Assembly (NCBI RefSeq): GCF_022179385.1
Contig: NZ_BPQS01000010.1
Coordinates: forward strand, 62,001 to 126,000
From: Methylobacterium longum
Lineage (GTDB): Bacteria > Pseudomonadota > Alphaproteobacteria > Rhizobiales > Beijerinckiaceae
Length of the DNA: 64,000 nucleotides
Direction: 5' to 3'
The notes below the pieces were generated by a model. That model was not told the DNA's origin, ran no database searches, and saw only the letters and a program-made list of their open reading frames with translations. Both the position numbers and the translations under genes were made by a program. Of this stretch, positions 8,557-16,288 are shown piece by piece. The first letter of the stretch is position 1. Every line of letters starts with the position of its first letter.

Positions 8557-8976
8557 ATGAGCGACTCGGATTTCACCCTCGACCCGCGCCTGGCCGCCGA
8601 CACCGTCGAGGTCGGCGACCTCGCCCTGTGCCGCGTGCTGCTGATGGACGATGCCCGGTTCCCCTGGCTGATCCTGGTGCCGCGCCGCCCCGAAGTCAGC
8701 GAGATCACCGACCTGTCCGAGGCCGATGCCGCGGCCCTGTGGCAGGAGATGCAGCTCGCGACGCGCGTGATGCAGGCTCTGGCAAAGCCCGACAAGGTGA
8801 ACGTCGCCGCCCTCGGCAACGTGGTGGCGCAGCTCCACGTCCACGTGGTCGGCCGCTTCCGCTCGGACCCCGCTTGGCCCGGCCCGGTCTGGGGCTTCGA
8901 GACGCGCAAGCCCTACCCGCCCCACGCCCGCGCCCAGCTCCTGGAGCGCGCCGGTGCCCTCTTCACCGCGGCCTGA
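8557..8976 (+). CDS. HIT family nucleotide-binding hydrolase
   Basis: A 139-residue histidine-triad protein, a family that hydrolyses nucleotides bound through phosphoramidate or phosphoanhydride links. The triad region reads QLHVHVVGR (92-100): the first His of HxHxHxx is Gln92, while the central catalytic His94 and His96 remain. The following WPGPVWGF is typical of a proteobacterial clade that I believe shares the Gln. It lies 7 bases before nudC and is probably co-transcribed with it. Confidence 0.88.
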   Translation: MSDSDFTLDPRLAADTVEVGDLALCRVLLMDDARFPWLILVPRRPEVSEITDLSEADAAALWQEMQLATRVMQALAKPDKVNVAALGNVVAQLHVHVVGRFRSDPAWPGPVWGFETRKPYPPHARAQLLERAGALFTAA

Positions 8977-8983
8977 CCCTCGC

Positions 8984-9886
8984 ATGACCGATCCCCGCGA
9001 CACCCTCGGCTTCGTCAGGAACCGCCTCGACCGGCACTCGGCCGAGCAGCCCGAGGAGGCTGTGCCCCCCTTCGATGCGCCGGACACCCGCCTCGTCCTG
9101 ATCTGCGGCGACCGGATCGTGCTGCGCGGACCGACCGCGCTGATCGCCCCCGCGGACGCTGCCGGCGCCACGGACGGGACCCGCATCTTCCTCGGCCGCC
9201 GGGACGGATGCCCGGTCTTCGCCGCCGCCGCGCCCGCCGAGACCGCCGAGCGGTTCTCCGACGACCGGTCCCGCACCCTCGACCTGCGGTCGATCGCGAC
9301 CGAATCCGCCGTGGAGCCCGAGGAACTCGGCCTGCTGGCGGTTGCCAAGTCGATGCTCGACTGGCACGCCCGCCACGGCTTCTGCGCCGCCTGCGGCACG
9401 GCCACCGTGGCGAAGGCCGGCGGCTTCCGGCGCGAGTGCCCCAGCTGCTCGGCCCACCATTTCCCCCGCGTGGATCCGGTGGTCATCATGCTGGTGCGCC
9501 GGGCCGATTCCTGCCTGCTCGGCCGCGGCCCGCACTTCCGGCCGCACATGTACTCCTGCCTCGCGGGCTTCCTCGAGCCCGGCGAGACGATCGAGGACGC
9601 GGTGCGCCGGGAGGTGTTCGAGGAGACGCGGATCCGCGTCGGCGCGGTCACCTACCGGACGTCGCAGCCCTGGCCCTTCCCGTCCTCGCTGATGCTCGGC
9701 TGCGCCGCCGAGGGTCTCGACGACGCCATCGTCACCGATCCGAGCGAGCTGGAGGATGCCCGCTGGTTCACCCGGACCGAGGTCGCCGCCATGCTGGAGG
9801 GCACGCATCCCGAAGGTATCCAGGCACCGCCGCCCATGGCGATCGCCAATTACCTGATGCGGGCGTTCGTGGCCGGGGAAACTTGA
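8984..9886 (+). CDS. nudC: NAD(P)H pyrophosphatase / RNA NAD-decapping hydrolase NudC
   Basis: A 300-residue Nudix enzyme splitting NAD(H) into NMN(H) and AMP and, in E. coli, removing NAD caps from RNA. It has the four-cysteine zinc site (Cys134, Cys137, Cys152, Cys155), a Nudix box from Gly195 with REVFEET at 209-215, and the NudC-specific SQPWPFPSS at 227-235. Start ATG 8984 lies 7 bases after the HIT gene's stop; the first 25 residues are plausible for the family. Confidence 0.94.
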   Translation: MTDPRDTLGFVRNRLDRHSAEQPEEAVPPFDAPDTRLVLICGDRIVLRGPTALIAPADAAGATDGTRIFLGRRDGCPVFAAAAPAETAERFSDDRSRTLDLRSIATESAVEPEELGLLAVAKSMLDWHARHGFCAACGTATVAKAGGFRRECPSCSAHHFPRVDPVVIMLVRRADSCLLGRGPHFRPHMYSCLAGFLEPGETIEDAVRREVFEETRIRVGAVTYRTSQPWPFPSSLMLGCAAEGLDDAIVTDPSELEDARWFTRTEVAAMLEGTHPEGIQAPPPMAIANYLMRAFVAGET

Positions 9887-9941
9887 TCCTGAGCGGCGAG
9901 CCGGGCTAGCCCGCGCCCGAACGGGCCGGAGCCGTCGACCG

Positions 9942-9960
9942 GACGCGCCGCCGGCGCGTC
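9942..9960 (+). terminator. strong hairpin after nudC
   Basis: An 8-bp GC stem (9942-9949 with 9953-9960, loop GCC) lies 56 bases past the nudC stop, without a T run, so it is at best a rho-assisted or processing hairpin. The rest of the convergent gap 9887-10230 shows nothing recognisable. Confidence 0.35.
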
Positions 9961-10230
9961 GGTCGTCCGGAGCGAGTGCGGCATATGTCCTCGGGGCGGT
10001 CGACGAAGCCCCCGCCCTCAGCGCCGAACCCTCAGCCTTGTCCGGTTGCGCCCGTGCGCGTGGTGGACGGACCCTGCGAGGACCGTCAGGGGCTTGGGGT
10101 GCGTGTGCGGCGCGGTCACCGTGTTGGCCGGGCCCTTCAACCGCCGCGCGACCGCGCTCCCGGGCATCGCGCCGCCCTGGACCGCTTCGGATCGTGCGTG
10201 AGGGCGGAGCAGGTGCTTCCGGACCCCCGG

Positions 10231-11703
10231 TCAGACCGCCACGCGGCTTCGCTCGACCTCGGCCTGGACGGCCCGCCGCGTCTCGGAAAACGCCTCACCC
10301 ACCATCAGGAGCGCCGGGCCGTCGAGGCCCGCCGCCTCGACGCGGTCGGCGAGGTCGGCGGCCGTACCGCGCAGGGCCTGCTGGTTCGGGCGGGTGGCGT
10401 TGAACACCAGCAGCGCCGGGGTCTGGGGTGCCAGCCCCTCCTCGACCGCGCGGGCGAGGAGCGCGCGCAGGGTCCGCTTGGGCATGTAGACGACGGTCGT
10501 CACGCTCGGATCGGCGAGCGCCCCCCAGTTCAGGTCGTCCGGCAGCGCCCCCCTGCGGTCGTGCCCGGTGACGAACTGGAGGCGCCGCGCCGCGTCGCGG
10601 TGCGTCAGCGACACGCCGAGGGCCGCCGCCGCTCCCTGCGCGGCCGAGATCCCCGGCACCACGGTGACCGGGATGCCGGCGGTCCGGCAGGCCTCGATCT
10701 CTTCGCCGGCCCGGCCGAAGACCAGCGGATCGCCGGATTTCAGCCGCACCACCTGCTTGCCCGAGCGCGCGAGCTGAACCATCAGCGCGTTGATGTCGTC
10801 CTGGCGGCAGGACGGGCCGTGTCCGGTCTTGCCCACCAGCATGGTGCGGGCCTCGCGGCGGGCGTAATCCAGGATCTCGGGGGCGACGAGGTCGTCGTAC
10901 AGGATCACGTCGGCGCTGCGCAGCGCCCGCAGCGCCTTCAGGGTCAGAAGCTCGGCGTCGCCGGGACCGGCCCCGACCAGGGTGACCGCGCCGCCCCTGG
11001 GCGCGGCTTCCGTCTCGCCGAGCAGCTCCGCGAGATCCGATTCGGACGGCGCCCGGTCGGGCTCCGCGAAGGCGCGGTCTGTGAAGCGTTCCCAGAAGAT
11101 GCGCCGTTCGGAAAATCCATGGAAGCGGGCCGTGACGCCGTCGCGCCAGTCGCGGGCCGCCGCGACCCAGCGACTGAACCCCCGCGGCAGCATCGCCTCG
11201 ATCCGGGCGCGCACGGTCTGTCCGAAGACCGGGGCGGCGCCCTCCGTGGAGATGCCGACCACGAGCGGCGAGCGGTTGACGATGGCACCGAACTTCACGT
11301 CGCACAGGTGCGGCCGGTCCACCGCGTTGACGATGGCGCCGGCCCCGCGGGCGGCGGCCACGAAGGCGACGCACTCCGCCTCGTCCTCCAAGGCGCCGAT
11401 GCAGAAGGCCGCGCCCCAGAGGTCGTCGGGGGTCCAGGAGCGTTCGTGCAGGATCACCTGCCCGTCGACGATCTCGCCCGGCACCCCGCGCAGCTCCTCG
11501 CCGGGCTCGGGGGCGTAGACGTCGACATGGGCGCCGGCCGCGGCGAGGACCTTCACCTTCCAGGGGGCACCGCCGGACGAGCCGGCGAGCACCACCCGCT
11601 TGCCGCGCAGGGGCACGAAGACGGGCAGCACCGCCAGCGGCTCCAGGCCAGCGGCCTTGGTCTCGCGGGGCGCGCGGGCGGCGCGCAGGGGTGTATCGGT
11701 CAC
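10231..11703 (-). CDS. cysG: siroheme synthase (CysG: precorrin-2 dehydrogenase/ferrochelatase + uroporphyrinogen-III methyltransferase)
   Basis: Makes siroheme from uroporphyrinogen III for the siroheme enzyme encoded upstream. The 490-residue product has an N-terminal NAD-binding dehydrogenase/ferrochelatase half beginning PVFVPLRGKRVVLAGS. The nucleotide loop is the variant AGSSGGAPWK. The C-terminal methyltransferase half starts VTLVGAGPGDAELLTLKA near residue 240 and contains PGISAAQGAAAALGVSLTHRD. It is the last gene of the nas cluster, 108 bases after nasA. Start GTG 11703 gives the normal length. Confidence 0.93.
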   Translation of the reverse strand: MTDTPLRAARAPRETKAAGLEPLAVLPVFVPLRGKRVVLAGSSGGAPWKVKVLAAAGAHVDVYAPEPGEELRGVPGEIVDGQVILHERSWTPDDLWGAAFCIGALEDEAECVAFVAAARGAGAIVNAVDRPHLCDVKFGAIVNRSPLVVGISTEGAAPVFGQTVRARIEAMLPRGFSRWVAAARDWRDGVTARFHGFSERRIFWERFTDRAFAEPDRAPSESDLAELLGETEAAPRGGAVTLVGAGPGDAELLTLKALRALRSADVILYDDLVAPEILDYARREARTMLVGKTGHGPSCRQDDINALMVQLARSGKQVVRLKSGDPLVFGRAGEEIEACRTAGIPVTVVPGISAAQGAAAALGVSLTHRDAARRLQFVTGHDRRGALPDDLNWGALADPSVTTVVYMPKRTLRALLARAVEEGLAPQTPALLVFNATRPNQQALRGTAADLADRVEAAGLDGPALLMVGEAFSETRRAVQAEVERSRVAV

Positions 11704-11811
11704 GGGTGCGTCCTGAATCGTCCTGCTCCGGCTCGTTCCCCCGAACCCCCTCATCCGGAAGGGATCTGGATGGCGACGCCGGTCTGTCTTCTGCCGGGAG
11801 TGTATCAGAAA

Positions 11812-14508
11812 TCAGGCGGCGCAGGCTGTCTGACCGGCCAGCATCTTGCGGATCTCTGGGATGCACGAACCGCAATTCGTGCCGGCCTTGCAACCGGCGC
11901 CCACGGCCTCCACGGAGCCTGCCCCCCCGGCGATGGTCGAAGCGATCACGTCGGCGCCGACGCCGTGGCAGGCGCAGACCACTGGACCGGCCGAGGCCGT
12001 GGCGGCGCGACCCGAGAGCAGCGCCCGGCGCTCGGCGGCCTCCGGCGCCTCGGTGGCGAACAGGATTTTGGCGGCCTCCCAGTCGGGCCTCGCCTCCGCG
12101 GGTGCGTAGGCGAGGCAGGCGACCAGCCGTGTGCCGTCGTACACGGCGCAGCGGTAGCGGTCCCGGGCATGGTCGGCGTACTCGGCCAAGTCGCAGCCCG
12201 GCAGCGCCGCGCTCTGGATCAGGCCACGGACCATCAGCGCGACGCCGCGGGAACTCGCATCCGTGGCGAATTGCAGGCCCCAGCCCCCCGTGACCGCCGC
12301 CCGCGCCCACCACCAGCCGTCCGGCAGCGCCACCTGCCGCCGCGACAGCAGGAAGCCCCGGGCCCGGTAGGCGACCGACGCGATGGAAGCCGGCGTCGCC
12401 TTCAGCTCGGGCTGGCCGGATACCGGGTCCGGCATGCCCCGCACCAGGGCGCCGACCCGGGCCTTCGACGCGAAGGCGCCGCCCCAGTGCATCGGCATGA
12501 ACAGGCTGCCCGGCACCACCGCGTCGGTGACCGTCACCTCCAGTTCGGCCTCGCCGTGCGCGGTCGTCACCCGGGCGAGGCCGCCGTCGGTGAGGCCCTG
12601 GGCGGCGGCGTCCTCCGGGTGAACCTCCACGAACGGAACGGCCCGGTGCGCCGACAGGCGCTGGCTCTTCCCGGTGCGGGTCATCGTGTGCCAGTGGTCG
12701 CGGACCCGGCCGGTGTTCAGCACGAAGGGGAATGCCTCCGAGACCGCCTGGGCGAGGCCCGGCGGCTGCACCGCCACGAAGCGGGCGCGCCGGTCGAAGG
12801 TGTAGAACCGGCCGTCCCCGAACAGGCGCGCCCTGCCCTGTTGCCCCCCTCGGAAGCCGGAGCGCTTCGGCAGAGGCCACTGCACCGGCGGGGCGGCGTC
12901 GTAGGCGGCATCGCTGAGATCGGTCAGGGCCCCGAGGTCGAAGTCGCGCGTGCCGTTGTTCTCGTAGGCCGAGAGCCCGGCATGCTCGCGGAAGATCGCC
13001 GCGGCGGAGTCGAACGCGAAGGCCCGGCCGTGCCCGAGGCGGCGGCCGACCTCCGCCAGCGCCGCCCAGTCCGGCCGGGCCTCCCCGGGGCTCGCGAGGA
13101 AGCGGCGCTGGCGCGTGATCCGCCGCTCGGAATTGGTGACCGTGCCGTCCTTCTCGCCCCAGGCCTGGGCGGGCAGCAGCACGGTGGTCCTGGCCCGGCC
13201 CTGGGCCGTGTCGGAATCCGCAACCGCCTCGGACACCACGTAGAGGTCGAGGCCGGCGAGGGACTCGCGGATCGCGTCGGCCCGCGGCATCGAGACCAGG
13301 GGGTTCGTGCCCATCACCCAGAGGGCCCTGATCTTGCCCCGGCTGACCGCCTCGAACAGGGCCACCGCCTTCATGCCCTCGCCGGTGACGATCCGCGGGG
13401 CGCCCCAGTAGCGGCGCACCCGGTCCACCTCCTCGGGGCTGAAGTGCATGTGGGCAGCCAGCATGTTGGCCAAGCCCCCGACCTCGCGCCCGCCCATGGC
13501 GTTGGGCTGTCCGGTGAGGGAGAACGGCCCCATCCCGGTCTCGCCGATGCGGCCGGTGATGAGGTGGCAGTTGATGATGCTGTTGCCCTTGTCGGTCCCT
13601 TGAGCCGACTGGTTCACCCCCTGCGAGAAGGCCGTGACCACCCGGCGGGTGCTGGCGAACAGGGCGTAGAAGGCCGCGATGTCGGCCTCCGGCACGCCCG
13701 TCGCGGCGGCGACCGCGGTCACGTCCGGGGCGATCTGGCGGGCGCGGTCGAGGGCGGTGTCGAGGCCGGCCGTGTGCGAATCGATGAAAGCGCGATCGCG
13801 AAAACCGGTGTCGGACAGGTAGACCAGCAGGCCCGAGAACAGGGCGGTGTCGGTGCCCGGCCGGATCCCGAGGAACAGGTCGGATTCCTGCGCAGTCTGG
13901 GTCCGGCGGGGGTCGATGACCACGAACTTGGTGCCGCGGCGCTCCTTCGCGTCGGCCATGCGGCGGAACAGGATCGGGTGGCACCACGCCGTGTTCGAGC
14001 CGACCAGCACGATCAGGTCGGCCTCATCGAGATCCTCGTAGCAGCCCGGGACCGTGTCGGAGCCGAAGGCCCGGCGATGAGCCGCAACCGCGCTTGACAT
14101 GCACAGCCGGGAGTTGGTGTCCACGTGCGGCGTGCCGATGAAGCCCTTCGCGAGCTTGTTGGCGACGTAGTAATCCTCGGTGAGGAGCTGGCCCGAGAGG
14201 TAGAAGGCGATGGCGTCCGGCCCGTGCTCCGCGGCGACCGCACGCAGCTTCTCGGCCACCGTCTCGAGCGCCGCGTCCCACGAAACCTGTGCGCCGTCGA
14301 CCTGCGGGTGCAGCAGGCGGTTCTCCAGCGACAGGGTCTCGCCCAGCGCCGAGCCCTTCGAGCACAGGCGGCCGAAATTCGCCGGGTGCTCGGTGTCGCC
14401 CGCGATCGCGGCGCCGCCCTGCCCGTCCGGCGTCGCGAGCACGCCGCATCCGACCCCGCAATAGGGGCAGGTGGTCCGCACCGTCGGCGCCGCCACTGGC
14501 TGGGTCAT
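11812..14508 (-). CDS. nasA: assimilatory nitrate reductase catalytic subunit (molybdopterin, with C-terminal BFD-like [2Fe-2S] domain)
   Basis: Reduces nitrate to nitrite in the cytoplasm. This 898-residue enzyme binds a [4Fe-4S] cluster through Cys14, Cys17, Cys21 and Cys49 (TTCPYCGVGCGV). The Mo ligand is predicted to be Cys136 (NSRLCMSS), and FSQGVNQSAQGTDKGN and GWGEKDGTVTNSERR-type segments typical of Nas/Nap enzymes follow. The tail (from about 845) carries a BFD-like cluster domain (VCACHG...GCKAGTNCGSC), as in Klebsiella NasA, suggesting that electrons arrive from the FAD reductase of the same operon. The ATG at 14508 starts the cluster motif correctly. The stop is 108 bases before cysG. 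Confidence 0.95.
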   Translation of the reverse strand: MTQPVAAPTVRTTCPYCGVGCGVLATPDGQGGAAIAGDTEHPANFGRLCSKGSALGETLSLENRLLHPQVDGAQVSWDAALETVAEKLRAVAAEHGPDAIAFYLSGQLLTEDYYVANKLAKGFIGTPHVDTNSRLCMSSAVAAHRRAFGSDTVPGCYEDLDEADLIVLVGSNTAWCHPILFRRMADAKERRGTKFVVIDPRRTQTAQESDLFLGIRPGTDTALFSGLLVYLSDTGFRDRAFIDSHTAGLDTALDRARQIAPDVTAVAAATGVPEADIAAFYALFASTRRVVTAFSQGVNQSAQGTDKGNSIINCHLITGRIGETGMGPFSLTGQPNAMGGREVGGLANMLAAHMHFSPEEVDRVRRYWGAPRIVTGEGMKAVALFEAVSRGKIRALWVMGTNPLVSMPRADAIRESLAGLDLYVVSEAVADSDTAQGRARTTVLLPAQAWGEKDGTVTNSERRITRQRRFLASPGEARPDWAALAEVGRRLGHGRAFAFDSAAAIFREHAGLSAYENNGTRDFDLGALTDLSDAAYDAAPPVQWPLPKRSGFRGGQQGRARLFGDGRFYTFDRRARFVAVQPPGLAQAVSEAFPFVLNTGRVRDHWHTMTRTGKSQRLSAHRAVPFVEVHPEDAAAQGLTDGGLARVTTAHGEAELEVTVTDAVVPGSLFMPMHWGGAFASKARVGALVRGMPDPVSGQPELKATPASIASVAYRARGFLLSRRQVALPDGWWWARAAVTGGWGLQFATDASSRGVALMVRGLIQSAALPGCDLAEYADHARDRYRCAVYDGTRLVACLAYAPAEARPDWEAAKILFATEAPEAAERRALLSGRAATASAGPVVCACHGVGADVIASTIAGGAGSVEAVGAGCKAGTNCGSCIPEIRKMLAGQTACAA

Positions 14509-14565
14509 GGCTCGAATCCTCGAAGGGTCGTCCCGGGCAGGAGCAAGCTTCGCGCCGCCGCTTCC

Positions 14566-14671
14566 CCCCCCCTGTGGGGAGGGGTTCGGGGTGGGGGTGG
14601 TGCAGAAGGCACCGCCCGAGCCCCATCCAGCGCCACCCCACCTCCGGCTCCTCCCCACAAAGGGGAGGAGA
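14566..14671. repeat. intergenic mosaic of palindromes (REP-like element)
   Basis: Most of the 175-bp gap between the reductase stop and the nasA start is palindromic: C-rich/G-rich arms near 14566-14584, a small stem GGTGC/GCACC, and a perfect 9-bp hairpin CTCCTCCCC-ACAAA-GGGGAGGAG at 14649-14671. The same style of CTCCCC/GGGGAG element recurs at 26801-26990. It is probably an interspersed repeat that also affects nas mRNA processing between genes. Confidence 0.55.
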
Positions 14672-14683
14672 GCACGTTGCGGT

Positions 14684-16288
14684 TCAGTACACGTCGGCCT
14701 GATACCGCCCGGCCTTCCTGAGCGCGGCGAGGTAGGCCACCGCGTCCTCGGGGCTCTTGCCGCCGAACTGCGCGGCCACGTCGATGATCGCCCGCTCGAC
14801 ATCCTTCGCCATGCGCTTGGCGTCGCCGCAGACATAGAAATGCGCGCCGCCCTCGAGCCACTTCCAGAGCTCGGCGCCGTTCTCGCGCATCCGGTCCTGG
14901 ACGTAGGTCTTCTCCTTGCCGTCCCGGGACCAGGCCAGCGACAGGCGGGTGAGCACCTTGTCGTCCTTCAGGCTGTTCAGCTCGTCCTTGTAGAAGAAGT
15001 CCGAGGCCTGCCGCTGGTGGCCGTAGAACAGCCAGTTGCGGCCCTTCGCCTGCGTGGCGGCGCGCTCGCGCAGGAAGGCCCGGAACGGCGCGATCCCGGT
15101 GCCGGGGCCGCACATGATCACGTCCTTCGACAGGTCGGCCGGCAGGCCGAAGCCGTGCGCCTTCTGGAGGTAGACCTTCACCTTGGTCTGCTCGGGCAGG
15201 CGCTCGCCGAGATGGGTCGAGGCGACGCCGAGCCGCAGTCGCGAGCGGTGGTTGTAGCGCACCGCGTCCACGGTCAGCGCCACGCGGCCGACATCCATCT
15301 TGGGCGAGGAGGAGATCGAGTAGAGGCGCGGCTGCAGCTCGTCGAGGGCTTCGAGGAAGACCTCGGCGTCGGGCCGCGCCCCCGGGAACTTGTGGAGCGC
15401 GCCCAGCACGTCGAGATAGGCGGCGTCGCCGTCCGGATCCTCGCCGGAGGCCAGGGCCTGCGCCTTCTTGCGGGCCGCGCCCGAGGTGAGCAGCGACAGG
15501 AGCTGGTAGAGATTGTCGGGCGCCGCGCCCAACGCGTAGTTGATCAACAGGTGTTCGCGCAGGGTCTTGTCGCCGATCACCCGCTCCGGACGGGCTCCCA
15601 GCTCGGCGATCACCGCGTCCACCAGCGCCGGGGCGTTGGCGGGGAACAGGCCGAGCGAGTCTCCGACGTCGTACTGGATGGGCGTGCCGTCCAGCCCGAT
15701 CTCGACGTGCCACGTCTCCTTCTCGCCGCCCGGATCGTTGAGGCGGCGACGGGACAGGAACAGCGCCTCCACCGGGTTCTCGCGGCAATAGCCGAGCGGA
15801 CCGAGATCGGCCGCCGCCCTCGGGGCTTCGTCGTCCGCCTTCGGGGAGGCGGGCGTGCCGCCGGCGGCACCGAACTCCTCGTCCAGCTTCTTGAGCATGC
15901 GCAGGGTCTCCTTGCCACCGGGCTGGCAAAGATTCAGGCGCGCTTCGCTCTTCAGGAAGATCGCGTTGGCGTAATCGGCGCAGTTGTAGCCGCATTGGCC
16001 GCAATCCTGCTGGGCCATGGCGGCCATCAGCTTCTGCGGTTCGGGCCGGTCCTTGGCCATCGCCATCCGTTCGCCGATCGGAACGGAGGGATCGTGCCAG
16101 GGGGCGTCGTCGTTGTCGGCGAGCTTCGGGCCGGTCGCCGGCGCCTCGCCGGGCGCGAGTGCCGTGGCGCCCCCGACGGCGGGGCCCAGCAAAGCCGCGA
16201 AGTAGCCCGAGAGCCAGGCCCGCTGGTCGGCGTCGAAGGGCGCGGTCTCGGGGATCAGGACGAGGGGCGGCGGGACGTGCTGGGTCAT
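14684..16288 (-). CDS. CysJ-like FAD/NAD(P)H reductase with an N-terminal [4Fe-4S] domain instead of flavodoxin
   Basis: Predicted electron donor to the siroheme reductase encoded just upstream. The 534-residue protein lacks the FMN flavodoxin domain of CysJ. At 96-121 it has CGQCGYNC and a fourth Cys121 (PF04060-type iron-sulfur motif). The rest is a ferredoxin-NADP reductase module: FAD-binding RLYSIS (321-326), nucleotide-binding CGPGTGIAPFRAF (393-405), YVCGDAKRMAKDV near the end and a C-terminal aromatic Tyr534. Residues 18-34 (FDADQRAWLSGY) resemble the N-terminus of the siroheme partner. Its ATG overlaps the partner's TGA (ATGA), so the two are translationally coupled. Annotation pipelines often call this 'sulfite reductase subunit alpha'; the context favours nitrite. 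Confidence 0.85.
   Translation of the reverse strand: MTQHVPPPLVLIPETAPFDADQRAWLSGYFAALLGPAVGGATALAPGEAPATGPKLADNDDAPWHDPSVPIGERMAMAKDRPEPQKLMAAMAQQDCGQCGYNCADYANAIFLKSEARLNLCQPGGKETLRMLKKLDEEFGAAGGTPASPKADDEAPRAAADLGPLGYCRENPVEALFLSRRRLNDPGGEKETWHVEIGLDGTPIQYDVGDSLGLFPANAPALVDAVIAELGARPERVIGDKTLREHLLINYALGAAPDNLYQLLSLLTSGAARKKAQALASGEDPDGDAAYLDVLGALHKFPGARPDAEVFLEALDELQPRLYSISSSPKMDVGRVALTVDAVRYNHRSRLRLGVASTHLGERLPEQTKVKVYLQKAHGFGLPADLSKDVIMCGPGTGIAPFRAFLRERAATQAKGRNWLFYGHQRQASDFFYKDELNSLKDDKVLTRLSLAWSRDGKEKTYVQDRMRENGAELWKWLEGGAHFYVCGDAKRMAKDVERAIIDVAAQFGGKSPEDAVAYLAALRKAGRYQADVY

Noticed and set aside
9887..10230. tRNA or other structured RNA gene in the nudC-cysG gap
   Set aside because: No cloverleaf, no T-loop consensus and no CCA end; only one hairpin near 9942.
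9976..14097. Very long open frame on the plus strand opposite cysG and nasA
   Set aside because: It is the antisense shadow of well-identified minus-strand genes. Its translation is His/Arg/Gly/Ala-rich with no domain, as is usual in very GC-rich DNA.
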